DNA of 64,000 nt from Paenibacillus sp. HWE-109. Lineage in GTDB: Bacteria; Bacillota; Bacilli; Paenibacillales; NBRC-103111. The DNA lies in assembly GCF_022163125.1 (NCBI RefSeq), contig NZ_CP091881.1, positions 2,790,001 to 2,854,000 of the forward strand, read 5' to 3'. The notes beneath the pieces were generated by a model. That model was not told the origin of the DNA, did no database searches, and saw nothing but the letters and a program-made list of their open reading frames with translations. Shown here piece after piece: positions 56,431 to 64,000 of the stretch (positions within the stretch are counted from its first letter, which is position 1; each line of letters opens with the position of its first letter). Made by a program: the position numbers and the translations under genes.

Positions 56431-57611
56431 GTCGCTAAACGGCGACCGGTTATGAGTATAATCGCAACAGTGGTCAGCAATAAGCCAGCGCATATGCCAT
56501 ACATATAAGAGTAGGACAAATGATCGGCAATCGTGCCCATCACGATGTTGCCAAGTACAGAGCCCAGATCGGATACGGCAATGAACACACCGATTAACGT
56601 ATTGCGGGATGACATTGGCAGAACTATGGTCAAATACGTCACTAAATGAGGGTAAAGCAGTGCCATGCCTAACCCAATCAATATGGAACCCGCATACATG
56701 AATGAGGCTCCGCCATATACGGCTAGTGCCAATAGCTGTAAGCCAACAGCCATACTTAGCAGTAAGCAGACGAGGAAACGGGGATGCCATTGGCCGTCTG
56801 AAGGAACTTTTTTGCGTAAGGCGAATCTGCAAAATACCATCACACCAGCTTGGAGCATCAAGTAAATGCCGGCATGACCGACACCGCTTTGTTTGGTATA
56901 GAGCGCAATAAATGTTGTAACAGCCCCGAAGGAGACAGAAGCAATCAGCATGGCTGTGCTGCATACGAGAAAGGCGCGATGAGTCCAGAGTTGGCGCAGT
57001 TGAGAAGACATGGAGCTTGCTTGCTGCTGCTCATCCTGAGTGACTTGCGAACCTGAGGGTAGCGGAGCCTTGAAGCCTAAGATACCTGTGGCAAGGGCAA
57101 TAATGATCATAGCTATGGTGAATGCGTTCATTCCACCCCAGTCCCACAAGGTTAATGCCAGAATAGGACCGATTACGGTAGGCAGCATGCCCGCTAACAA
57201 ATAAAGCGATATGCCTTGAGAACGATCCTTGTGAGCCAGCTTATCAACAATACCTAGCTGCAGCGATAAGGAGAAAAATGCCGTCGTTATACCCTGCATT
57301 GCACGAAGTGCGAAGTACCATTCCAGCCTTGAAATCGTATACAGAATTAGAATAAGGCCATTTGTGAGTAATAAAACACGTAAGACAGACAGCGGTCCGA
57401 AGCGCTGAACGATGCTGCCCGCCCACGGACGGAAGAGCATGCTCGTTATCATATAAGCGCCCATCATAACGCCGATTGCTGCATTGCTCGCACCTTGAGC
57501 TTCACTGCGTAAAGGCACAATGATATTCAAGATCGGATTCGCGCTGAAAAATAGAAAAGTAATGGCGTATAGCTTGATAAAAGGTAAAGATAAGGGGCCG
57601 TTTCTGTTCAT
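56418..57611 (-). CDS. MFS transporter (CntE-like metallophore exporter candidate)
   Basis: The ATG at 57611 overlaps the stop of the upstream ATPase gene (ATGA); another in-frame ATG is at 57623. The 397-residue protein has twelve predicted membrane segments and the MFS loop motif RPWAGSIVQRFG after segment 2. It is the last gene of an operon ordered binding protein, two permeases, two ATPases, MFS. That order is the same as cntABCDFE in staphylopine loci, where CntE exports the metallophore. The role is inferred from this synteny and the Fur box. Confidence 0.78.
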   Translation of the reverse strand: MNRNGPLSLPFIKLYAITFLFFSANPILNIIVPLRSEAQGASNAAIGVMMGAYMITSMLFRPWAGSIVQRFGPLSVLRVLLLTNGLILILYTISRLEWYFALRAMQGITTAFFSLSLQLGIVDKLAHKDRSQGISLYLLAGMLPTVIGPILALTLWDWGGMNAFTIAMIIIALATGILGFKAPLPSGSQVTQDEQQQASSMSSQLRQLWTHRAFLVCSTAMLIASVSFGAVTTFIALYTKQSGVGHAGIYLMLQAGVMVFCRFALRKKVPSDGQWHPRFLVCLLLSMAVGLQLLALAVYGGASFMYAGSILIGLGMALLYPHLVTYLTIVLPMSSRNTLIGVFIAVSDLGSVLGNIVMGTIADHLSYSYMYGICAGLLLTTVAIILITGRRLATYSN

Positions 57612-58438
57612 AGCGACCGACATTCCGCTTTAACGGACTTGATTTTCCGGTCTCGAGGATGCTCAGCAAGGACAGATTGCAACAAAAGCTTCACAGCAGG
57701 ATGTGCCGATGTGAAAATCGATTCCTTATTTTCGAACTGTCCCACGAGCTCTCCCTGATCCATGACCGCTAACCGATCCGAAAGGGCGTAAGCAGCCTTG
57801 ATATCATGGGTAATGAACAGATAAGAAAGCCCAAATGATAGCTTCAAGTCATGCAGCAATGCTAGGATTTGGCTTTGATTGACCATATCAAGGCTGCTAA
57901 TCGGCTCATCTAACACGATGAGTTTCGGGTTTAGCGCAATCGCCCTGGCAATGTTGATTCTTTGCAGTTGGCCGCCACTGAATTGGTGGGGGTATTTCAC
58001 CATGTCCGCTGCCTGCAGACCGACCCTTTCCAACAGCTCGCCGATCGCTCGCTTTTGTTCAAGTGACGACATGGACTTGTAGTTGCTGAGCGGCTCTCCA
58101 ATGATTTGTTCGGCACACATCCGTGGATTAACCGCCGAATAACAATCTTGAAAAACAACTTGCAGATCCCGACGAATCTTTCTGCGGGCTGTTGCATTCA
58201 TGCTGTACATATCGTGCCCCATAAAGGTGATCTTGCCTTGCTGTGGTTTTTCCAAACCAAGAATGACTTTTCCCAGCGTGCTTTTCCCAGCTCCGCTGCT
58301 TCCCAATAATCCGAGACAAACGCCTTCATTGATAGAGAGAGAAATGTTGGAAAGGATCGGCCGTTGTTGGCGAATTGAGCCAAATAATCGATTTTTTCCG
58401 TAAGTATGACTGACTTCCTGTACTTGCAACAAACTCAT
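57608..58438 (-). CDS. ABC transporter ATPase, OppF/NikE/CntF type
   Basis: The 276-residue protein has Walker A (GSSGAGKST), the signature FSGGQLQR, Walker B (LIVLDEPISSLD) and the switch His (LFITHD). It belongs to the peptide/nickel/metallophore transporter class. It works as a heterodimer with the 58455 ATPase in the cytoplasm. Confidence 0.86.
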   Translation of the reverse strand: MSLLQVQEVSHTYGKNRLFGSIRQQRPILSNISLSINEGVCLGLLGSSGAGKSTLGKVILGLEKPQQGKITFMGHDMYSMNATARRKIRRDLQVVFQDCYSAVNPRMCAEQIIGEPLSNYKSMSSLEQKRAIGELLERVGLQAADMVKYPHQFSGGQLQRINIARAIALNPKLIVLDEPISSLDMVNQSQILALLHDLKLSFGLSYLFITHDIKAAYALSDRLAVMDQGELVGQFENKESIFTSAHPAVKLLLQSVLAEHPRDRKIKSVKAECRSL

Positions 58439-58454
58439 TGTTGTTACCCCATTT

Positions 58455-59291
58455 TTAAAAGTTTACAGCATATTCTACCGTCTGCTTGTTAGAAAGATCG
58501 GGCAGCTGCAACCTCGCGTTTAGCAATTTTTTGGTATAGGCATTTGCAGGGTGATCGAACAGCTCAAAGACATTGGCTTGTTCAACAATTTTCCCATGCT
58601 GCATGACCATAACTTCATCTGCCATCTCTGCAATGACGCTTAAGTCATGAGATATCAGCAAAATGGTTGTGCCGCATTCCGATCGCAACCGTTCCAGCTG
58701 TGTTAACACTTGCAATTGATTGACCATATCGAGTGCAGTCGTTGGTTCATCAGCGATGACGACGGCGGGCTTCAGGCACATGCACATAGCAATCATCACC
58801 CGCTGCAGCATGCCGCCGCTCAGTTGAAAAGGGTACATCTTGAGAATCTCGTAAGGCTTGGGCAAATTCACTTTTTCTAGCGAAACGGCAGCCAACTCAT
58901 AGGCTTCTTTTTTGCTCAGCTTACAGTGCGTACGGATGGTCTCGATAAATTGATTGCCAATTGAATACACTGGCGTGAAGGCATTCATCGGATTTTGCCT
59001 AATAAAGCCTATTTCTTTGCCGCGAATGCGGCGCATCTCCTTCGGATCCAAGCCGTTAAGCTCCCGGCCACCCAGTTGAATGCTGCCTTCGACAATGGTA
59101 TGTTGATCCATCAACTGCAAGAGTGAATGGCATGTAATGCTTTTGCCGCAGCCGCTTTCGCCGACTAGACCGAGAATTTGCCCCTCATTTAAATCAAAAT
59201 GAATATCATGAAGAAGCTGAAGCTGGCCTTGATCTGTTGTGACTTTGACGTTCAGCCCACTTACCTGCAAGACTTTGCGAGTTGTGTCCAT
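58455..59291 (-). CDS. ABC transporter ATPase, OppD/NikD/CntD type
   Basis: The 278-residue protein has Walker A (GESGCGKSI), the signature LSGGMLQR, Walker B (VVIADEPTTALD) and the switch His (LLISHD). GFIRQNPMNAFTP in the Q-loop region is typical of the OppD group. It is the partner ATPase of the 57608 product. Confidence 0.87.
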   Translation of the reverse strand: MDTTRKVLQVSGLNVKVTTDQGQLQLLHDIHFDLNEGQILGLVGESGCGKSITCHSLLQLMDQHTIVEGSIQLGGRELNGLDPKEMRRIRGKEIGFIRQNPMNAFTPVYSIGNQFIETIRTHCKLSKKEAYELAAVSLEKVNLPKPYEILKMYPFQLSGGMLQRVMIAMCMCLKPAVVIADEPTTALDMVNQLQVLTQLERLRSECGTTILLISHDLSVIAEMADEVMVMQHGKIVEQANVFELFDHPANAYTKKLLNARLQLPDLSNKQTVEYAVNF

Positions 59292-59311
59292 CTAAGAGCC
59301 TCATTTCTTGT

Positions 59312-60145
59312 TTAAAATCGTTTTTTTACCCCAAATTTATTCGATAGCGCTTCACCGAGCAGATTGAAATTAATGACGACAAGTAAAATAAAAAATCCGG
59401 GGTACATCATCAGTTCAGGATGGCTCCGAATGTAGCTCTTGCCCTCATGAATCATGGCGCCCCACTCAGGGGTAGGCGGCTGAATGCCTAAGCCAAGGAA
59501 AGACAGCGCAGATATATCCATAATCGCCCAACCAATCTCAAGTGTCCCGATTACGACAATCGGGGGCAGAACATTCGGAATGATGTGTTGCCTCATAATG
59601 GTCCATGGTGAGGACCCGCTTATCATAGCAGCCGTAATAAATTGGCGTTCTCTTAAACTGACAACAAGGCCGCGAAACATACGAGCATAGGTTACCCACT
59701 GAACAAGAAGCAGGGCAAACACGATCTGCATAATACCGGGACCTAGCATCGCTACAATTCCGAGCACAAGCACAAGGTTTGGAAAAGCCATAACGCCATC
59801 GCAGAAGCGCATGAGGAAGGTATCGATCCATCCGCCTTTGTAGCCCGCAACCGTTCCAACGATTAGCCCTATAGTTAAGGATAAAATAAACACAAGGAAA
59901 ACTAAGCCTAACGATATGCGAGCTCCGTACAACAGTCGGGATAATAGATCACGCCCCAAATGATCCGTACCTAATAAATAGTCAGACGAAGGAGGCTGCA
60001 GCTTCAAGGCTAGATTGACCTTGATCGGATCATGGGGGGCAAGCCAAGGTGCCAGAATCGTGATTAAGAAACAAAGCAGCAGGAAGCAAGAACACGCGAT
60101 GATGGTCTTCCTACCGGAGAGAAGATTCTTCATAGGTTTAATCAC
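59312..60145 (-). CDS. ABC transporter permease, DppC/NikC/CntC type
   Basis: The 277-residue membrane protein starts at GTG 60145, overlapping the upstream stop as GTGA. It has the typical LLGTDHLGRDLLSRLLYGAR region and a cytoplasmic loop near ALSFLGLG. It is the second membrane subunit of the importer. Confidence 0.88.
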   Translation of the reverse strand: MIKPMKNLLSGRKTIIACSCFLLLCFLITILAPWLAPHDPIKVNLALKLQPPSSDYLLGTDHLGRDLLSRLLYGARISLGLVFLVFILSLTIGLIVGTVAGYKGGWIDTFLMRFCDGVMAFPNLVLVLGIVAMLGPGIMQIVFALLLVQWVTYARMFRGLVVSLRERQFITAAMISGSSPWTIMRQHIIPNVLPPIVVIGTLEIGWAIMDISALSFLGLGIQPPTPEWGAMIHEGKSYIRSHPELMMYPGFFILLVVINFNLLGEALSNKFGVKKRF

Positions 60146-61092
60146 GAATCGGTTCTTCCTTTCAAGGAAATTCGAGGGTCCATATACATTTGAACAATAT
60201 CAACGATCAGGTTGCAAAGAAGGAATGCGCATGCAGCGAGAAGCACATAGCATTGAACGACCGGGATATCTCGATTAAAGATGGCTTCAATGAAGTATCT
60301 GCCAATCCCTGGCCATGAAAACACTTGCTCTACAATAATCGTCCCCGTGAGCAGCTTGCCGAAATTCATACCTAAGCCAGTAATGACGGGGGAGATGGCA
60401 ATTTTCATCACATGTTTAAGCATAATCACTTTTTCATGTATACCACGAGTTCTGGCATATAACACATAAACTTCTTGTAATTGCTCCAAAATGCTTGCCC
60501 GCAAAAGTCGGCTATAGACCGCGATAAGTGCAAGTGACAGGGTTAGTGAAGGCAGGACTAGATGCTTCCAGCTTCCCATGCCATTAACAGGTAGCCAATC
60601 CAATTGAACAGCGAAGAAAAAGATCAATAGATAGCCGAGCCAGAACTGCGGAATGGATGCGCCAAAAAAGGAAAGTGCTTTGCTGAAATAATCCACCCAG
60701 CTGTGGGAGTAAACAGCTGACAAATACCCCAGTCCTATGCTGACAATAATCGTCAATATGATGCTGGTGAAAGCAAGCTGCAAGGTGGCCGGCAGTCGCA
60801 GTGTCACCTCGTCCCATACAGGTTTATTGGACAGATAGGATGTTCCGAAATCAAGCCGGGCGATTTGGGCTAATGAATGCAAGTACTGCACGTAAAGCGG
60901 TTGGTCCAGTCCCAGTTCGTGCCTCTTCTCAGCAAGCAGTTCCTCCGTCGGTTGAATATGCGAAGCGGAGAAATAAGCTTCCGCCGGGTCTACCGGCGAA
61001 AGCTGAATCAAGATAAATGTGAGAAGTGTAGCGAATATAACCAAAGGAATAATGGCGAGCAGTCGCTTCCCGATATAGCTACTTAATTCCAT
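60142..61092 (-). CDS. ABC transporter permease, DppB/NikB/CntB type
   Basis: Starting at ATG 61092 the protein is 316 aa, the usual family length; a longer frame to 61200 only reads through the end of the binding-protein gene. It has six membrane segments, SPVDPAEAY after the first and the loop TRGIHEKVIMLKH. The gene overlaps the binding protein by 14 bases, so translation is coupled. Confidence 0.88.
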   Translation of the reverse strand: MELSSYIGKRLLAIIPLVIFATLLTFILIQLSPVDPAEAYFSASHIQPTEELLAEKRHELGLDQPLYVQYLHSLAQIARLDFGTSYLSNKPVWDEVTLRLPATLQLAFTSIILTIIVSIGLGYLSAVYSHSWVDYFSKALSFFGASIPQFWLGYLLIFFFAVQLDWLPVNGMGSWKHLVLPSLTLSLALIAVYSRLLRASILEQLQEVYVLYARTRGIHEKVIMLKHVMKIAISPVITGLGMNFGKLLTGTIIVEQVFSWPGIGRYFIEAIFNRDIPVVQCYVLLAACAFLLCNLIVDIVQMYMDPRISLKGRTDS

Positions 61093-62695
61093 TGAAAGGG
61101 TGATCCCAACGGCTTGCAGGGAAGGTAACATTGGATAATGATTTATTGTAAACAACGGTTTGTTTAATGTAAGAAATGGGGACGATGACGGACTGCTCAT
61201 GCAAAGTTGTCAAAATTTCCGTATAAAGCTTCTTGCGTTCGACTTCATTCGTGGAAGCAAGTACCGTCTGTATCTTCCGGTCCAGCTCCTGCTTCATAGG
61301 AATTCGTGAATGGGCTTCGGCTACACCAAAGCTTGGTTCTTTCACAGCATTAATAAGCGTATGGGGATCATAAGGGACGCCGGAATTAAACCAGAAGCGG
61401 ACGTCGAACTTGCCTTCTCGGAGCAGCTTCGTTGCGGTCGTTAATTCCACACCGGCGATGTTCAGCTTAACGCCAATTTCTCCCCATGCCGCCTGTACGG
61501 CTTCTCCCATTACTTTTTGAATCGGATCGGTTTTATCGTATACTAATTCCAGCTCTAATTTTTTGCCGTCTTTTTCCCGAATGGTTTGCCCCGGAGCCAG
61601 TTTCCAACCGGCATCATCTAGATATGCCATTGCTTTGGCTGTGCTGTAATCAACCGGGTTAACTTTCAAATCCACGTACGGATAGTTGTTAGATAAAAGC
61701 GAATCGGCTTTTTGTTCTACACCGCCTGTAATACCATCCACGATGCTCTGTTTATTCAAGCCATGTTGGAGTGCAAGACGAACGCGTTGATCCGCAAGCT
61801 TCTCGTTGGAGGAGTTCAACAACATATTTCTAGTACCTACCGGATCCGAGAGAGCAGTTCCGTATTTGCCTGTGCTTTGCAGTTGTTTATAGGCATCCAG
61901 GCTAATCGCGCCTTCGCCAAATATCATATCCAGTTCGCCTTTTTCAAAAGCTAGTACACGTGTTTCGCTGTCAGGAATGATTTTAACCGTTACCTTATCA
62001 ACCTTTGGCTGTTCACCCCAATAGTTAGGGTTTCTAGTGAAAACGGTGTATTGATCTTGTTTGTACTCTGTAATCATCCACGGTCCTGTACCTATCGGTG
62101 CTTTTAGATCTTTTAGGGTATCATCGCCTTCTGGGAAGCCAGCCTCACCTAGGAAACGGAAAGGCCGAACTGTCGCCAAATCCTGTAAAGTTGGATAATA
62201 CGGCTCAGAGAGCGTTAATTTAATCGTCTGCTCATCAACAATCTCGGTCTTTTCCAGCACCTTTGCGATGCCAAGCCAAGAATGCGTGCTTTTATTTTTC
62301 AGGATGGCATCGAAATTTCTTTTCACGATAGCAGCGTTAAATGACGAACCATCCGAGAACTTAATATTTTTACGAAGTTTGAACGTGTACTCTTTGCCAT
62401 CCGTGGAAATGTTCCATGACTCGGCAAGGTAAGGTTTAAGCTCTCCGCCTTCGTTATAGCTGACAAGCGGCTCGTAAATCATCGATTGTGAAAATAATTG
62501 ATTAGGGTAGTAGGCATGAGGATTCGACGGGCCCAAATCTCTCATCCAGGAAACGGTGATCTCCTTTGGTTTCTGTGTCGGAGCAGCTTTATCGTTGGCT
62601 GCTGGCTTTGGATTCGCGCAGCCTAATACAGTGATAAGCAAGGCTAATAGCACCGCTATTTTGGGTAGGAAGCGAGTTGATTTTTTACGGATCAT
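61079..62695 (-). CDS. Nickel/peptide/metallophore-type lipoprotein binding protein (NikA/CntA-like)
   Basis: The ATG at 62695 is 9 bases after AAAGGGGA; the longer frame from 62737 would run through the Fur box. The 538-residue protein has a lipoprotein signal ending TVLGC (Cys26) and the SBP family 5 pattern (YEPLVSYNEGG, FKLRKNIKFSDG, RNPNYWGE). It is the first gene of the operon and would capture a metal-metallophore complex, nickel chelate or peptide. The perfect Fur box and the following MFS gene favour metallophore uptake over peptide uptake. Confidence 0.85.
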   Translation of the reverse strand: MIRKKSTRFLPKIAVLLALLITVLGCANPKPAANDKAAPTQKPKEITVSWMRDLGPSNPHAYYPNQLFSQSMIYEPLVSYNEGGELKPYLAESWNISTDGKEYTFKLRKNIKFSDGSSFNAAIVKRNFDAILKNKSTHSWLGIAKVLEKTEIVDEQTIKLTLSEPYYPTLQDLATVRPFRFLGEAGFPEGDDTLKDLKAPIGTGPWMITEYKQDQYTVFTRNPNYWGEQPKVDKVTVKIIPDSETRVLAFEKGELDMIFGEGAISLDAYKQLQSTGKYGTALSDPVGTRNMLLNSSNEKLADQRVRLALQHGLNKQSIVDGITGGVEQKADSLLSNNYPYVDLKVNPVDYSTAKAMAYLDDAGWKLAPGQTIREKDGKKLELELVYDKTDPIQKVMGEAVQAAWGEIGVKLNIAGVELTTATKLLREGKFDVRFWFNSGVPYDPHTLINAVKEPSFGVAEAHSRIPMKQELDRKIQTVLASTNEVERKKLYTEILTTLHEQSVIVPISYIKQTVVYNKSLSNVTFPASRWDHPFNGIK

Positions 62696-62721
62696 CGGAT
62701 TAATTCCCCTTTGTATTGTGG

Positions 62722-62736
62722 TGATAATGATTATCA
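62722..62736. promoter_or_regulatory. Perfect 7-1-7 Fur box
   Basis: TGATAATGATTATCA is a perfect 7-1-7 inverted repeat equal to the Bacillus Fur consensus TGATAATnATTATCA. It lies directly downstream of the operon's -10, 27 bases before the start codon, so iron-loaded Fur would block transcription. It is distinct from the Bacillus Zur consensus (TCGTAATnATTACGA). Confidence 0.9.
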
Positions 62737-62745
62737 TGCTCGTTT

Positions 62746-62774
62746 ATATTATTTTGTTTTGCTATACTTAACAA
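62746..62774 (-). promoter_or_regulatory. Promoter of the metallophore-transporter operon
   Basis: On the minus strand, TTGTTA (62774-62769), 17 bases and TAATAT (62751-62746). The Fur box covers the expected transcription start. Confidence 0.7.
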
Positions 62775-62864
62775 TGGAGAAATAACTGTTTTTTTATTGG
62801 ACAAAAAAGAGAAGATATCCCGAGACACAAGCATGATTGACTGGAAAAGGAAGGGAACCCGCAC

Positions 62865-64000
62865 ATGCACATATACGATATATTAGAGGTAAAAATCATA
62901 GATTTGTTATCTAACAAGTTGGTTGTTCCAACGGATAGGACGGGCCATCGCATCATTTGCTTTGCCCGAATGGGAGGGAACCTTCGTCTGGCCGGGCATA
63001 TCCTGTATGCGGAGCAAGGATCTTGTATGCTTTTGGCCCCTGGGGACAAGGCGGAAATAGAGATTAGCGGCGGAAGTGATCTGCTTGGAGCTGTGTATAT
63101 GATTCGTTTCCATGCCTATGCCATGGGGGAAAAAGAACCTTCGATGGATATTGGGCCCTGTGTTCCCTACGAGACGAAGATCGATGTGAGGCCATTGTCG
63201 CGGCTTGTCGATTTACTAGAACAGGTTGCTCATGGAGCTAGTGATGCCTTGAGACATGAGTACATAGAACGTTGTAAACAGCAGATTCGTCTGCAAGAGC
63301 TTCTTGTATTGCTTATGGAAAATGTCCAAACCATGCATTCTTTCACCGATTCCACATCAGCTGTTCAACAGACCATTAACTATCTCAATAACAACTATCG
63401 GGAAGAAATTACGGTTGAACTGCTATCGCGAATGTCAGGTGTGGGCCGTTGGAAATATAGTGATTTGTTTCAGTCGTTGATTGGCAAAAAACCGCTTGAA
63501 TATTTGACGGAGGTACGCATTAACAGGGCCAAGGAGCTTCTTCTCCAAACGGATGACCCTTTACGCGAAATTGCCCGCCGAGTCGGTTTTAAGGACGAGT
63601 ATTATTTCTCCCGCAAGTTTCGGCATGAGATGGGGATGACGCCCAAACAATATGTCCGCTCAAAAAGCAACAAAGGGGTAACCAATGAACGAAGCACAAG
63701 CCCTTTCACAAGAGTTGTGGCAGTGGGTGCTGTCCTTGGTGATTTATTGGCTTTAGGCATTAGGCCGATTGGTGCAGATATGACGGTAATTGGCAAAAAA
63801 GTAGTCTATCGCGAGGAATTGAACAACATCGCAGATGTCGGGCTCTTAGGTGAACCCGGCAAAGTGAAAGCGTTGAATCCCGATCTCATTGTATATAGTG
63901 GTTTCCGGCTCGATTGGATAGATAAGCTGTCTAATATTTCTCCCATCGTAGCTATTGACCGGTTTGAACATACGTATGATCGGCTTATAAAAGTAGCTGA
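62865..64000 (+). CDS. AraC regulator fused to a siderophore-binding-like domain (Btr-like; 3' partial)
   Basis: The frame is open from the ATG at 62865, preceded by AAGGAAGGG, to the window end; 378 codons are visible. Residues 1-150 resemble a cupin-type N-terminal domain, about 165-265 an AraC helix-turn-helix pair (LLSRMSGVGRWKYSDLFQ, ending GMTPKQYVRSK), and from about 280 a periplasmic-binding-protein-like domain (FTRVVAVGAVLGDLLALGIRPIG, LGEPGKVKALNPDLIVYSGF) of the type that binds ferric siderophores. Bacillus Btr has this architecture and activates siderophore uptake when its domain holds the ligand. Here it is divergent from the Fur-boxed transporter operon and is the likely activator. 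Confidence 0.87.
   Translation, partial: MHIYDILEVKIIDLLSNKLVVPTDRTGHRIICFARMGGNLRLAGHILYAEQGSCMLLAPGDKAEIEISGGSDLLGAVYMIRFHAYAMGEKEPSMDIGPCVPYETKIDVRPLSRLVDLLEQVAHGASDALRHEYIERCKQQIRLQELLVLLMENVQTMHSFTDSTSAVQQTINYLNNNYREEITVELLSRMSGVGRWKYSDLFQSLIGKKPLEYLTEVRINRAKELLLQTDDPLREIARRVGFKDEYYFSRKFRHEMGMTPKQYVRSKSNKGVTNERSTSPFTRVVAVGAVLGDLLALGIRPIGADMTVIGKKVVYREELNNIADVGLLGEPGKVKALNPDLIVYSGFRLDWIDKLSNISPIVAIDRFEHTYDRLIKVA

Noticed and set aside
61093..61200. N-terminal extension of the CntB-like permease
   Set aside because: It lies inside the coding end of the binding protein gene, and starting at 61092 gives the normal family length.
62695..62737. ATG at 62737 as start of the CntA-like lipoprotein
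   Set aside because: It would translate the Fur box and place fourteen residues before a normal lipoprotein signal; ATG 62695 has AAAGGGGA at 9 bases.

Overview
The window looks like a chromosomal stretch from a Paenibacillus-type Firmicute. The signs are strong AGGAGG ribosome binding sites with some TTG/GTG starts, LplB/YtcP-type sugar permeases without an ATPase, YesM/YesN two-component pairs, membrane-bound AraC regulators, surface proteins with copper-amine-oxidase 'stalk' and discoidin domains, a Bacillus-type Fur box and a cre site. No rRNA, tRNA, CRISPR array or insertion sequence was seen. The content is mostly polysaccharide scavenging, with an amino-acid salvage operon and a metal-uptake operon.

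Layout. 1-7921: two tandem, closely related secreted heparinase II/III-like lyases (the first is cut by the window edge) with N-terminal 74-75-residue repeats. 8150-12271: an operon for converting D- to L-amino acids (N-succinylamino acid racemase, nitrilase-like amidohydrolase, GNAT acyltransferase, M20 hydrolase). 12477-24454: membrane AraC regulator, lipoprotein binding protein, two permeases and a 1952-residue lyase carrying the same repeats at its C terminus. 24550-27886 (minus): a YesN/YesM pair. 28183-40498: a second YesM/YesN pair followed by a binding protein, tyrosine phosphatase, GH3 enzyme, beta-phosphoglucomutase, two permeases and a sulfatase. 40596-52717: a membrane AraC regulator (minus) divergent from two permeases, a binding protein, a 1621-residue lyase ending in cohesin-helical-dockerin, and an M14 carboxypeptidase. 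52755-56430: a GH78 rhamnosidase divergent from an AraC regulator. 56418-62695 (minus): a CntABCDFE-like Opp/Nik-family importer plus MFS exporter behind a perfect Fur box. 62865-end: a divergent AraC regulator fused to a metallophore-binding domain.

How it works together (inference). Secreted lyases would cut an anionic, probably uronate-containing and partly sulfated polymer. Three binding-protein/permease systems would import the oligosaccharides, using an ATPase encoded elsewhere. Enzymes without signal peptides (sulfatase, GH3, rhamnosidase, beta-phosphoglucomutase) would finish the job in the cytoplasm. Each import system has its own sensor.

The most striking signals are: (i) a promoter/operator of about 65 bp repeated three times with exact phasing inside the 28-37 kb locus, one copy overlapping the stop codon of its presumed activator; (ii) a GH3 enzyme with an Asp-His dyad next to beta-phosphoglucomutase, which suggests a beta-glycoside phosphorylase route; (iii) a metallophore-type transporter operon without neighbouring metallophore synthesis genes; and (iv) repeat modules that have moved between opposite ends of different lyases.
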